DNA of 6,536 bases from an uncultured Saprospiraceae bacterium (GTDB taxonomy: Bacteria > Bacteroidota > Bacteroidia > Chitinophagales > Saprospiraceae), in assembly GCA_938044055.1 (NCBI GenBank), contig CALIQO010000561.1, positions 1-6,536 of the forward strand, given 5' to 3'. Below are positions 1 through 5,890 of this stretch, one piece after another (the first letter of the stretch is position 1; the number at the start of each line of letters is the position of its first letter). A program made the translations under genes and the position numbers. A model generated the notes under the pieces. The model was not told the DNA's origin. It saw only the letters and a program-made list of their open reading frames with translations, and did not search any database.

Positions 1-1
1 A

Positions 2-472
2 TATCATTGGTATCCTAAGATGTATACGAGGTTTATGAACGAAACCTTGGGAAAGATTCATTTCTGGGGGACACTGATAGGAGCTTATGCCATCTTTTGG
101 CCGATGCATTATATCGGAATGGCTGGTGTACCTAGAAGGTATTATAAGTTTGACGGATTCGAAGCCTTCAACCAATTCGATTCTATGAATAAGTTTATAA
201 CCATTGCTGCGATTGTTGTATTCTTCGTTCAGATAGTTTTCGTTATTAATTTCTTCTATAGCATATGGAAAGGAAAGAAAATGACGACTAAAAACCCATG
301 GGGAGCGAATACGCTCGAGTGGACTACCCCGATTGAGCCGTTGCATGGTAACTGGCCAGGAAAATTACCTTCAGTGCACAGATGGGCTTATGATTATGGA
401 AAAGATGGAATAGATTTTACGCCACAATATGTCCCACTCAAGGAGGGAGAAACGGCAGGCGATAGTCACTAA
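2..472 (+). CDS. ctaD: Cytochrome c oxidase subunit I, C-terminal part (5' end outside window)
   Basis: This is the last 156 residues of the catalytic heme-copper subunit of an aa3/caa3-type oxidase, which reduces O2 to water and pumps protons across the inner membrane. The frame is open to the window edge, so the true start lies upstream; the ATG at 20 is internal. Visible family signatures are HWYPK (2-19), then HFWGT, FWPMHYIGMAGVPRRYY (about 92-145), and a C-terminal tail with NPWGANTLEW and a PQYVPL ending. Two membrane helices remain, one around the HFW...PMHYIG stretch and a last one at about 197-270. The heme and CuB ligand histidines of the earlier helices are not in the window. The stop lies 14 bases before cyoE, so the two are almost certainly cotranscribed. 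Identification is firm. Confidence 0.96.
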   Translation, partial: YHWYPKMYTRFMNETLGKIHFWGTLIGAYAIFWPMHYIGMAGVPRRYYKFDGFEAFNQFDSMNKFITIAAIVVFFVQIVFVINFFYSIWKGKKMTTKNPWGANTLEWTTPIEPLHGNWPGKLPSVHRWAYDYGKDGIDFTPQYVPLKEGETAGDSH

Positions 473-486
473 TATTAAATAACAAC

Positions 487-1380
487 TTGAGTAAAAGTAA
501 GACATATAATCTTCAAGAAGTTAAGACCTACAGCAAGTGGGATGACTACACCATGCTTGTCAAGCTTAGATTAAGTTTAGTTGTAGTAGCCACTTCTATA
601 CTAGGTTATATGATTGCTGCAGGAACCGTTATTTTCTGGAGGGAGATGTTATTACTGGCTGTAGGAGGCATGCTGGTTACTGCAGCTGCTAATACCTTGA
701 ACCAAGTACTAGAGAAGGATTATGATAAGTTGATGCAACGAACCAAGGATAGACCTTTAGCGGCAGGGAGAATGAAAGTTTCGGAGGCTGTCATGTTTGC
801 AGGGATGACCTGTCTTATAGGTGTAAGCATTCTGGCTATTTTCAATCCGATTACTGCCTTACTAGGAATGGTGTCTTTCATAACGTATGCATTTTTATAT
901 ACACCGTTGAAGCGATTCACAACCTTAAGTGTCGCTATCGGTGCTGTACCTGGAGCATTGCCAGTATTGATAGGATATACTGCGTTCTCAGGAACCATTT
1001 CATATGTTGCTATAGCTTTGTTCTCGATTCAGTTCTTGTGGCAATTCCCGCATTTCTGGGCGATAGGCTACTTAGCATTCGATGATTATAATGGGGCAGG
1101 GTACAAGCTCCTTCCTACTAAAAACGGAAAGATAGATCCTTCTTTAGGCCTGCATGCAGCGATCTATGGAATTATGATTATACCATTTGCTTGGATGGCA
1201 TATACTTTTGACGGAGTCTCTACAATAGGCTTAGTACTTACGATTTTTATGACCATAGTATACAGTATTATGGGATTACATATGTATAGGAGGCAAGATA
1301 GAAAATCAGCTTTATTATTGATGTTCACTTCATTTTTTTATATGCCATTGGTATTGGTAGCATTTTACCTCTGGCCGTAA
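487..1380 (+). CDS. cyoE: Protoheme IX farnesyltransferase (heme O synthase)
   Basis: Also called CtaB. This UbiA-superfamily membrane enzyme transfers a farnesyl group from farnesyl diphosphate to the heme B vinyl group, giving heme O, the precursor of heme A. The 297-residue length is normal for the family. The prenyl-diphosphate binding motif is at residues 72-90 (N72, D78, D80, then MQRTKDRP). The second conserved block is YTPLKR (138-143) followed by GAVPGALP (152-159). The third is QFPHFW (186-191) leading to DDYNGAGYKLLP (199-210). About eight to nine hydrophobic helices fit the family. The start chosen is TTG at 487, because the first in-frame ATG (553) would remove the conserved stretch just before helix 1. 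No Shine-Dalgarno is visible. It sits between ctaD and the subunit III genes, supplying cofactor precursor to the oxidase encoded around it. Confidence 0.96.
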   Translation: MSKSKTYNLQEVKTYSKWDDYTMLVKLRLSLVVVATSILGYMIAAGTVIFWREMLLLAVGGMLVTAAANTLNQVLEKDYDKLMQRTKDRPLAAGRMKVSEAVMFAGMTCLIGVSILAIFNPITALLGMVSFITYAFLYTPLKRFTTLSVAIGAVPGALPVLIGYTAFSGTISYVAIALFSIQFLWQFPHFWAIGYLAFDDYNGAGYKLLPTKNGKIDPSLGLHAAIYGIMIIPFAWMAYTFDGVSTIGLVLTIFMTIVYSIMGLHMYRRQDRKSALLLMFTSFFYMPLVLVAFYLWP

Positions 1381-1391
1381 TAAAATAGATC

Positions 1392-1967
1392 ATGGAAAAT
1401 AATACAGCTATACAGAATACAAGGAATAGAATCCACCCTCAGAAATTTGCTCTATGGTTAGGCATGGCAAGTATGACCATGATGTTTATAGGTTTTACAA
1501 GTGCGGTTATCGTTAAGAAGGCAGGAGGTAACTGGTTGGATTTTAAATTGCCATCCATCTTTTTTATCAGTACGATAACAATCCTTCTAAGTAGCATTAC
1601 TTTAGAAGCGGCTTATCGAGGATTTATCAATGGTAAAAAAGCGATGTATAAGTGGATGCTGGTTGTTACCTTCATTTTGGGCATATCCTTCGTGGCACTC
1701 CAGGTAAATGGTTGGAATGCTTTATTCTCTATAGGTGTAGACTTAAAAGGGAATCCGGCTGGATCGTTCTTGTATCTAATTACAGGCGTACATGCTGCAC
1801 ACGTATTGGGAGGAATTGCTGCTTTGTTTGTAGCAATTTTTCATGCATTCACATTAAAATATAAAGTGACCGAAAGGCGCAAAAATAGATTTCAATTGGT
1901 AATTCATTATTGGCATTTTGTAGACATACTATGGATTTACCTATTGATATTTTTTCTTTTAAAATAA
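1392..1967 (+). CDS. Cytochrome c oxidase subunit III family protein (short copy, 191 aa)
   Basis: A five-helix heme-copper oxidase subunit III. Helices are at about residues 20-41, 53-71, 88-105, 123-155 and 168-190. Family signatures are the TGVHAAHVLGG block (131-141) in helix 4 and the closing YWHFVDILW (173-181) in helix 5. In the block that normally reads Q..EW, this copy has Q104-V-N-G107-W108, so the usual glutamate is glycine; the longer paralogue immediately downstream keeps it. Subunit III binds subunit I and helps maintain proton uptake and turnover stability. The start is the ATG 11 bases after cyoE, followed by a short polar N-terminus. Paired subunit III genes are familiar in Bacteroidota cox clusters. 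Whether both copies enter one complex cannot be told from sequence. Confidence 0.92.
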   Translation: MENNTAIQNTRNRIHPQKFALWLGMASMTMMFIGFTSAVIVKKAGGNWLDFKLPSIFFISTITILLSSITLEAAYRGFINGKKAMYKWMLVVTFILGISFVALQVNGWNALFSIGVDLKGNPAGSFLYLITGVHAAHVLGGIAALFVAIFHAFTLKYKVTERRKNRFQLVIHYWHFVDILWIYLLIFFLLK

Positions 1968-1999
1968 ATAGCATTGTTAAGAATACTTAATAATTTATA

Positions 2000-2971
2000 A
2001 TGGCGACAGATACATTAGTACACGAAAATACAGAAGCGACAGATAAGAGTGCTTGGTCTGGAGGGAAATCCCCTTTCAAGGCAAGTTATGGTAAGCTTAT
2101 GATGTGGTATTTCTTGCTTTCAGATGCATTCACATTTGCTGGATTCTTGATCGCTTATGGAACACTGCGGTTTAGTATGCCTACATGGCCAGTTCCGGAT
2201 TTTGTATTCAGTTCTTTCCCTGGAGGGTTCCACGAAAAACCATTGTACTTCGTGACCTTAATGACATTCATTCTTCTTGCTTCATCCTATACTATGGTGA
2301 GAGCAGTACAAGAAGGACACCAAGAGAACAAGAACGGTGTTGTGGTATGGATGTTCTGGACCATCCTGGGTGGGATTGCTTTCCTTAGCTGTCAAGCATG
2401 GGAGTGGAATACTTTACTAGGTAAGGAACACATGACTGTGACTAAGAACCCATTCGGTACACATACAGAGAAAGGAATATACCTTACTGCAGATGGAAAA
2501 GCAGAAGGAGAAACGTTTGACGCGGGAGCTTCTTACTTATTACATAAAGCAGGTGCTGGCCATGGTGATGCACACGCAGAAGGAGATGCTCATGCTGAAG
2601 GACATGGCGACGGCCATAGTGATCATGGAGCACATTATGAAGGACCAGGCGATTATGCCGACGCTGTTGTGAACGAAGACGGTTTTATATTAAAGAAATT
2701 TAAGGTTTTAGAAGGCGATGACGCTGGAATGATTAAGACAGAATCTCTAGGCCCTAAGGCATTCGGAGCATTGTTCTTTTTTATTACAGGCTTTCACGGT
2801 TTCCACGTACTGTCTGGTGTGGTATTCTTAATTATCATTATGGTGAATTCTGGAACTGGACTTTATACTAAGAGAAAGAATGGATATGAAATGGTAGAAA
2901 AGATAGGACTGTACTGGCACTTTGTAGATTTAGTATGGGTATTCGTTTTTCTTGTATTCTATCTACTATAA
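2000..2971 (+). CDS. ctaE: Cytochrome c oxidase subunit III with His-rich insertion (323 aa)
   Basis: This is the second subunit III of the operon. Helices are at about residues 32-55, 81-100, 113-132, 256-284 and 302-322. Signatures are the Q132-A-W-E135-W136 block, TGFHGFHVLSG (263-273) and LYWHFVDLVW (304-313). Compared with a plain five-helix subunit III (the upstream copy has 191 residues) it carries about 110 extra residues, roughly 137-250, between helices 3 and 4. That segment is hydrophilic, with eight histidines at 182-212 among Gly, Asp, Ala and Glu, including a GDAHAE duplication at 189-200. With an N-in, five-helix topology the insertion would face the periplasm, the side of the CuA domain and of cytochrome c; a metal-binding role is inference. 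The start follows a 32-base AT-rich gap with no Shine-Dalgarno. Confidence 0.94.
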   Translation: MATDTLVHENTEATDKSAWSGGKSPFKASYGKLMMWYFLLSDAFTFAGFLIAYGTLRFSMPTWPVPDFVFSSFPGGFHEKPLYFVTLMTFILLASSYTMVRAVQEGHQENKNGVVVWMFWTILGGIAFLSCQAWEWNTLLGKEHMTVTKNPFGTHTEKGIYLTADGKAEGETFDAGASYLLHKAGAGHGDAHAEGDAHAEGHGDGHSDHGAHYEGPGDYADAVVNEDGFILKKFKVLEGDDAGMIKTESLGPKAFGALFFFITGFHGFHVLSGVVFLIIIMVNSGTGLYTKRKNGYEMVEKIGLYWHFVDLVWVFVFLVFYLL

Positions 2972-3018
2972 ATCAATTTTAAGAAACTTATTAAAGAAGA
3001 TATTTTAACTCAATATAC

Positions 3019-3432
3019 ATGGGACATCTTACTTACGAAGAATCTAAATCTAAGGCTAACAAGATCATAATCATCTTGGGAATCATTACCATATTCGAGG
3101 TGGTATTCGCGTTGATGGGAAAAGGGTATATCATCGAAGGTCTACACTTTCCGATAGCCATTACAGGTATAGTCATGATTGTTTTAAGCCTTGTGAAAGC
3201 ATACTTGATTGTCTACGAATTCATGCACATGAAGTATGAAGCACCAGCACTTGTAAAAACTGTGCTCCTACCTACCTTATTACTGATATGGGCTGTAATT
3301 GCCTTTTTCTGGGAAGGCAGTTTCTGGAAAAACAGAAGAGGAACGGCTAAAATGGAAAATAGCGCTCAAGTTAAACCCGTAGTTCCACAAGGAGTGGAAA
3401 CGAAGTTGTTAACAACAAGAGACTTCGACTAA
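3019..3432 (+). CDS. Cytochrome c oxidase subunit IV (bacterial small subunit)
   Basis: A 137-residue protein with three membrane helices at about residues 15-34, 42-66 and 78-97, matching the prokaryotic subunit IV family (COX4_pro/CtaF-like). The hallmark is the end of helix 2, K60-AYLIVYEFMHMKYE (60-74), which corresponds to the family's K.y.v...FMH.k.e pattern. The family is a structural accessory subunit of caa3/bo3-type oxidases and carries no cofactor. Past helix 3 there is a polar tail of about 35 residues (FWKNRRG onward) that is longer than I would expect for the family and shows no recognisable domain. It is the last gene of the oxidase operon, 47 bases after subunit III and directly before a strong terminator. 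Confidence 0.9.
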   Translation: MGHLTYEESKSKANKIIIILGIITIFEVVFALMGKGYIIEGLHFPIAITGIVMIVLSLVKAYLIVYEFMHMKYEAPALVKTVLLPTLLLIWAVIAFFWEGSFWKNRRGTAKMENSAQVKPVVPQGVETKLLTTRDFD

Positions 3433-3439
3433 AAAAATT

Positions 3440-3465
3440 AAACGCTCTACTTGTAGGGCGTTTTT
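3440..3465 (+). terminator. Rho-independent terminator closing the oxidase operon
   Basis: A ten-base stem (3440-3449 with 3454-3463, one T-G wobble) encloses a four-base CTTG loop, and the right arm runs into a T5 tract at 3461-3465. It begins seven bases after the subunit IV stop codon. The A-rich left flank (3431-3437) means it might also work in the opposite direction, but no minus-strand gene ends here. It separates the structural oxidase genes from the downstream assembly-type genes. Confidence 0.88.
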
Positions 3466-3699
3466 AGTATAAAGTGGATTAATTATACCTGAGTTTGTGT
3501 TCATTTGAGTCAATGAAAAAGGTGAAAATCACAGAACACTACTTATAGTAACTTGTTAACTTTATAGAAGTTAATTAATCACCTATTCTTAATTTCTATG
3601 CAATCTATAAAAATCATTATTCCAGCTTTTATACAGAACATAGCTGTGCCTTTAAGCTTAAGGTTACACTTCTATATCCGCGCTATTAATTCATGAATT
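3466..3699 (+). promoter_or_regulatory. Intergenic leader expected to hold the promoter of the downstream three-gene unit
   Basis: These 234 non-coding bases follow a strong terminator, so a promoter for the next unit is expected here, but I cannot place it. The best -7-like match to the Bacteroidota TAnnTTTG element is TAACTTTA at 3557-3564, which lacks the final G and has no TTG at the proper upstream distance. Two dyads are visible: 3556-3574 (listed separately) and TTAAGCTTAA at 3652-3661, whose flanks carry an imperfect outer GTG/CAC pairing. The only open frames are 11 and 32 codons long and look fortuitous. No riboswitch or RNA gene was recognised. Confidence 0.4.
3556..3574. repeat. 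Perfect 7-bp inverted repeat in the leader
   Basis: TTAACTT (3556-3562) and AAGTTAA (3568-3574) are exact reverse complements around a five-base TATAG spacer. The size and spacing would suit a dimeric regulator's operator, and the repeat overlaps the weak -7-like TAACTTTA. In DNA this AT-rich such a repeat can easily occur by chance, so a regulatory role is speculative. Confidence 0.3.
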
Positions 3700-4209
3700 A
3701 TGAAGAAAAACCTAACCATAATAGGATTGTTTTCTCTGATTGTACTCTTCCCGCTGGCATCGTGGTACTATCTTAATTTAGGAGCAGAGCATAGAAAGCA
3801 ATTGATTATTGACCTAGAGCCTAAAGGCGAGTGGGTCCATGCTTCTTCATTGCCCATCGATACATTGAGTGGTTATACTGCTTTAATTTTTGGTCAAGAA
3901 TCTATGGCTATTAATGTAGATACCTTGTACAGCCAGTTTAAGAAGTCTCCTACATTTTCAGTGATACAGTTACATAGAGATTCGATTGTAACTCGACACC
4001 TGTGGGATGATATGAAAGTACCCGCTGAGGTCTACGATGAGATCTTCTCTAAAGAAAAGATGTTCTTAATCGATACAGAAAAACAATTAAGATTCAGTTA
4101 CGAAGGGAAACATAGTGAATTCTCTAGAATGGTAGAACACATAGCCTTTGTTCTACCTAGAGAAGTACAACCCGATATAAAAGTCAGAGTATATGATGAA
4201 GGAGAATAA
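3700..4209 (+). CDS. Membrane-anchored SCO/thioredoxin-like protein without cysteines
   Basis: A 169-residue protein with one N-terminal hydrophobic segment (about 6-26) after a short MKKN start. There is no obvious signal-peptidase site, so it probably acts as a membrane anchor with the rest in the periplasm. The soluble part has a thioredoxin-fold layout typical of SCO/TlpA proteins: a PKGEW entry (41-45), a strand YTALIFG (59-65), a helix DTLYSQFKK (74-82), a strand FSVIQLHRD (86-94), then MFLIDTEKQLRFSYEG (121-136) and a final helix to LPRE (154). The 121-136 block resembles the FLVD..G.IR..Y.G stretch of SCO proteins. The protein contains no cysteine at all, so the CxxxC copper/redox site is absent. 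It occupies the place where many Bacteroidota have an SCO gene before DUF420. The start is fixed by an in-frame TGA at 3694. The fold assignment is inferred; the gene itself is secure. Confidence 0.72.
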   Translation: MKKNLTIIGLFSLIVLFPLASWYYLNLGAEHRKQLIIDLEPKGEWVHASSLPIDTLSGYTALIFGQESMAINVDTLYSQFKKSPTFSVIQLHRDSIVTRHLWDDMKVPAEVYDEIFSKEKMFLIDTEKQLRFSYEGKHSEFSRMVEHIAFVLPREVQPDIKVRVYDEGE

Positions 4210-4726
4210 GCAACTGGCAAGAACTTTAAATAAAGTAGCCATTGTACTTTCTATTCTAGTCTTACTTCTTGTAGGACTAATGCGAAGAGTTAAAATTGAT
4301 CTTGGAGTAGACTTTAGTTTCTTACCTCCAGTCAATGCTACCTTGAATACAATTGTATCGGTCCTGTTGATCGCAGCTCTTTACTTTATTAAGAAGAAGA
4401 ATATAGAAGCCCACAAGAAAGCCATCATGGGTGCCATGTTTTTCTCAGCGCTCTTTCTGTTGTGTTATGTCCTCTATCATTTCACAACAGAAGAAACAAC
4501 TTATTGCAAGGAAGGAGCTATCAAGACTGTTTATTTTATTCTACTTATTTCACACATCGTTCTTGCGGGGGTATCCTTGCCTTTTATCTTGTTCACATTT
4601 GTCAGAGGATATACCTATCAGGTTGAGAAACATAAGAAACTAGCCAGATATGTATGGCCGGTGTGGTTTTATGTAGCGGTTTCTGGACCGATATGTTACT
4701 TAATGCTCAAGTCATGTTATTCATAA
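4193..4726 (+). CDS. DUF420 family membrane protein, probable cytochrome oxidase assembly factor
   Basis: A 177-residue integral membrane protein with about five helices: 13-30, 48-66, 77-96, 110-134 and 153-172. The layout and conserved histidines match DUF420 (YozB/CtaM-like): H74 in EAHKKAIMGA, H96 in LYHF, H121 opening helix 4, and H147 in KHKKLARYVWPVW. The family neighbours heme-copper oxidase genes in many bacteria. To my knowledge the Staphylococcus aureus member CtaM is needed for aa3 oxidase activity, so a maturation role, perhaps handling heme or copper, is likely here; the chemistry is not known. The start overlaps the upstream gene by 17 bases (ATG at 4193; a second ATG at 4196 is equally possible), which suggests translational coupling. 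No Shine-Dalgarno is evident. Confidence 0.87.
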   Translation: MMKENKQLARTLNKVAIVLSILVLLLVGLMRRVKIDLGVDFSFLPPVNATLNTIVSVLLIAALYFIKKKNIEAHKKAIMGAMFFSALFLLCYVLYHFTTEETTYCKEGAIKTVYFILLISHIVLAGVSLPFILFTFVRGYTYQVEKHKKLARYVWPVWFYVAVSGPICYLMLKSCYS

Positions 4727-4742
4727 TTAATACCTTAGCGCT

Positions 4743-5015
4743 ATGAAAAGATGGATTGCAATATCAATTATTACGCTGATACTTATAGGGATGGCAACTG
4801 TTGAAATTTCTGCTCAGTGTCCCATGTGTAAGATTGCAGCAGAATCCAATCTAGAAAATGGAGGAACTGAAGGCGCAGGACTCAATAGAGGAATATTATA
4901 TATGTTATCCATGCCTTACATTATTGCACTTACCCTAGGTGTCATCTGGTATAGGAATCGGAAGAAGGTAGACGACAACTTAGATAGGGGAAATAAAATA
5001 CCCTCTGCCGCATAG
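4743..5015 (+). CDS. Small CPMC-motif membrane protein of unknown function
   Basis: A 90-residue protein. Residues 1-24 form a signal peptide ending ISA, followed directly by Q25 and C26-P-M-C29. After a short polar stretch (IAAESNLENGG) comes one membrane helix (about 50-70, LYMLSMPYIIALTLGVIWY) and a basic RNRKK stop-transfer. The predicted mature protein therefore places CPMC at its very N-terminus in the periplasm, with a short cytoplasmic tail. CxxC sites with methionine often bind Cu(I) or act in thiol exchange, so copper delivery to the oxidase is a reasonable guess, but no family function is known to me. It starts 16 bases after the DUF420 gene and ends that unit. Its last codons (PSAA) lie in a hairpin that appears to be the terminator of the opposing gene. 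It is not a clear lipoprotein, since the residue before C26 is Q. Confidence 0.82.
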   Translation: MKRWIAISIITLILIGMATVEISAQCPMCKIAAESNLENGGTEGAGLNRGILYMLSMPYIIALTLGVIWYRNRKKVDDNLDRGNKIPSAA

Positions 5016-5023
5016 ACAGAGGG
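4991..5023 (-). terminator. Rho-independent terminator for the minus-strand beta-barrel gene
   Basis: CCCTCTG (5001-5007) pairs perfectly with CAGAGGG (5017-5023) across a nine-base loop. Read on the minus strand the stem is followed by TATTTTATTT (complement of 4991-5000), the uridine-rich tract of an intrinsic terminator, 27 bases past the stop of the convergent gene. On the plus strand the stem is followed by CTTGCATACT, with no T tract, so it should terminate poorly for the CPMC gene. The left arm and the stop codon of that gene (5013-5015) lie within the hairpin. Confidence 0.72.
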
Positions 5024-5049
5024 CTTGCATACTAAGTAGTTATCACGTA

Positions 5050-5739
5050 TTAAAGGCTGTATGCGTAACCTACACCGATTGTGAATCCCTTATTTCTTAT
5101 ATCTAAGTCTACTACAGTATCCATTACTATACTGTTGAGCCCATGCTTGTAACTGATGTCTGCATATACTTTTCCTCTGCCTATTGTGTGCTCAATTCCT
5201 CCACCGACTAATCCAGCATAATTCCATCTACTGAAATTGTTGTCTCCGAAGTTTATGTTTACGTCTGGCAAGTTGATGTCTATCAGAAAGTTTGCCTGAG
5301 AGCGAATCGTACCACTTGTCGCATATGAAGTAGACAATCCTCCCATTACGAAACCTCTGGTTTTACTTTCTCCTATCGTATATTTCAACGCCACTGGTGT
5401 TTCTATATAATTGAGGTGGGCATTAGCTGTTACACCTACAGGTAGCGTAAATCCTAGTACATTGAAAGATGTCGACTGATTCATATCAAATCCCTTTCTG
5501 CTGTATAGTATTCCAGAGATAGCAGATAAGTTATAACCGAGGCCTTGCTCTATCGTAAGCCCAATCTCCGGGCTGGTCTGCCATCCCATCGGGACAATTT
5601 CATCTACAATTCCAGTAGAAGATGTACTTGATGTGTGGGTTCCTAATCTTGCACCGATGTGTGTCTGTGCACTAACAGTAAAGCTTGTCATAATGAAAGC
5701 TATCCATATCCAGGTTTTCTTGATTGCTTTAGTTTTCAT
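5050..5739 (-). CDS. Outer-membrane beta-barrel protein (PorT-like)
   Basis: A 229-residue secreted protein. The signal peptide spans residues 1-24 (basic MKTKAIKK, hydrophobic core, cleavage after TVSA, mature protein starting QT). The rest alternates polar and hydrophobic residues in amphipathic strands with Gly and aromatic residues, as expected for a small eight- to ten-stranded barrel. LNYIETPVALKY (109-120) matches the conserved Y.E.P...KY strand of Bacteroidota OMP_b-brl_2/PorT-type proteins, and GFTIGVGYAYSL (218-229) is a typical final strand, though it ends in Leu rather than the usual Phe. The function is unknown; many such proteins are annotated only as porin-family. It converges on the CPMC gene and diverges from the secreted gene at 5891. 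No -33/-7 promoter could be assigned upstream. The barrel call is good, a specific role is not. Confidence 0.87.
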   Translation of the reverse strand: MKTKAIKKTWIWIAFIMTSFTVSAQTHIGARLGTHTSSTSSTGIVDEIVPMGWQTSPEIGLTIEQGLGYNLSAISGILYSRKGFDMNQSTSFNVLGFTLPVGVTANAHLNYIETPVALKYTIGESKTRGFVMGGLSTSYATSGTIRSQANFLIDINLPDVNINFGDNNFSRWNYAGLVGGGIEHTIGRGKVYADISYKHGLNSIVMDTVVDLDIRNKGFTIGVGYAYSL

Positions 5740-5890
5740 ACGCCTTTAAGTTTTTTGATTTACATTAAAGACGGGTCATTTCTTGATGATGTGATATGTA
5801 AATGTTAATGCCCAGTTATGGTTGAGTTAAGAAGTGAAGCAACATTATTGTGATTCCTCGTGTCTTATAAAAAACGTAAAAGCCTAATTT

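Noticed and set aside
720..998. Minus-strand 92-codon open frame inside cyoE
   Set aside because: It lies wholly opposite a firmly identified gene, has no recognisable domain and no independent start context.
1652..1864. Plus-strand 70-codon frame inside the short subunit III gene
   Set aside because: Out-of-frame shadow of a conserved coding region, rich in Cys and Arg as expected for a shifted reading.
2185..2388. Plus-strand 67-codon frame inside the long subunit III gene
   Set aside because: Overlaps conserved helices of subunit III in another frame and has no protein-like features.
3598..3696. 32-codon frame ending just upstream of the SCO-like gene, considered as a leader peptide
   Set aside because: No ribosome site, no charge or motif pattern of a known leader, and no attenuator hairpin with a T tract after it. 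An 11-codon frame at 3514 was dismissed for the same reasons.
4153..4335. Minus-strand 60-codon frame across the SCO-like/DUF420 junction
   Set aside because: Antisense to two real genes with no domain or signal.
4431..4643. Plus-strand 70-codon frame inside the DUF420 gene
   Set aside because: Frame-shifted shadow of the DUF420 helices.
4743..4820. Lipoprotein signal for the CPMC protein
   Set aside because: C26 is preceded by S-A-Q; glutamine just before the cysteine does not fit a lipobox, whereas cleavage after ISA by signal peptidase I does.
5840..5890. Promoter with TTG at 5848 and a TATAAAA stretch near 5867 before the SGNH-like gene
   Set aside because: The spacing is too short and the downstream element does not match TAnnTTTG, so no promoter is claimed.
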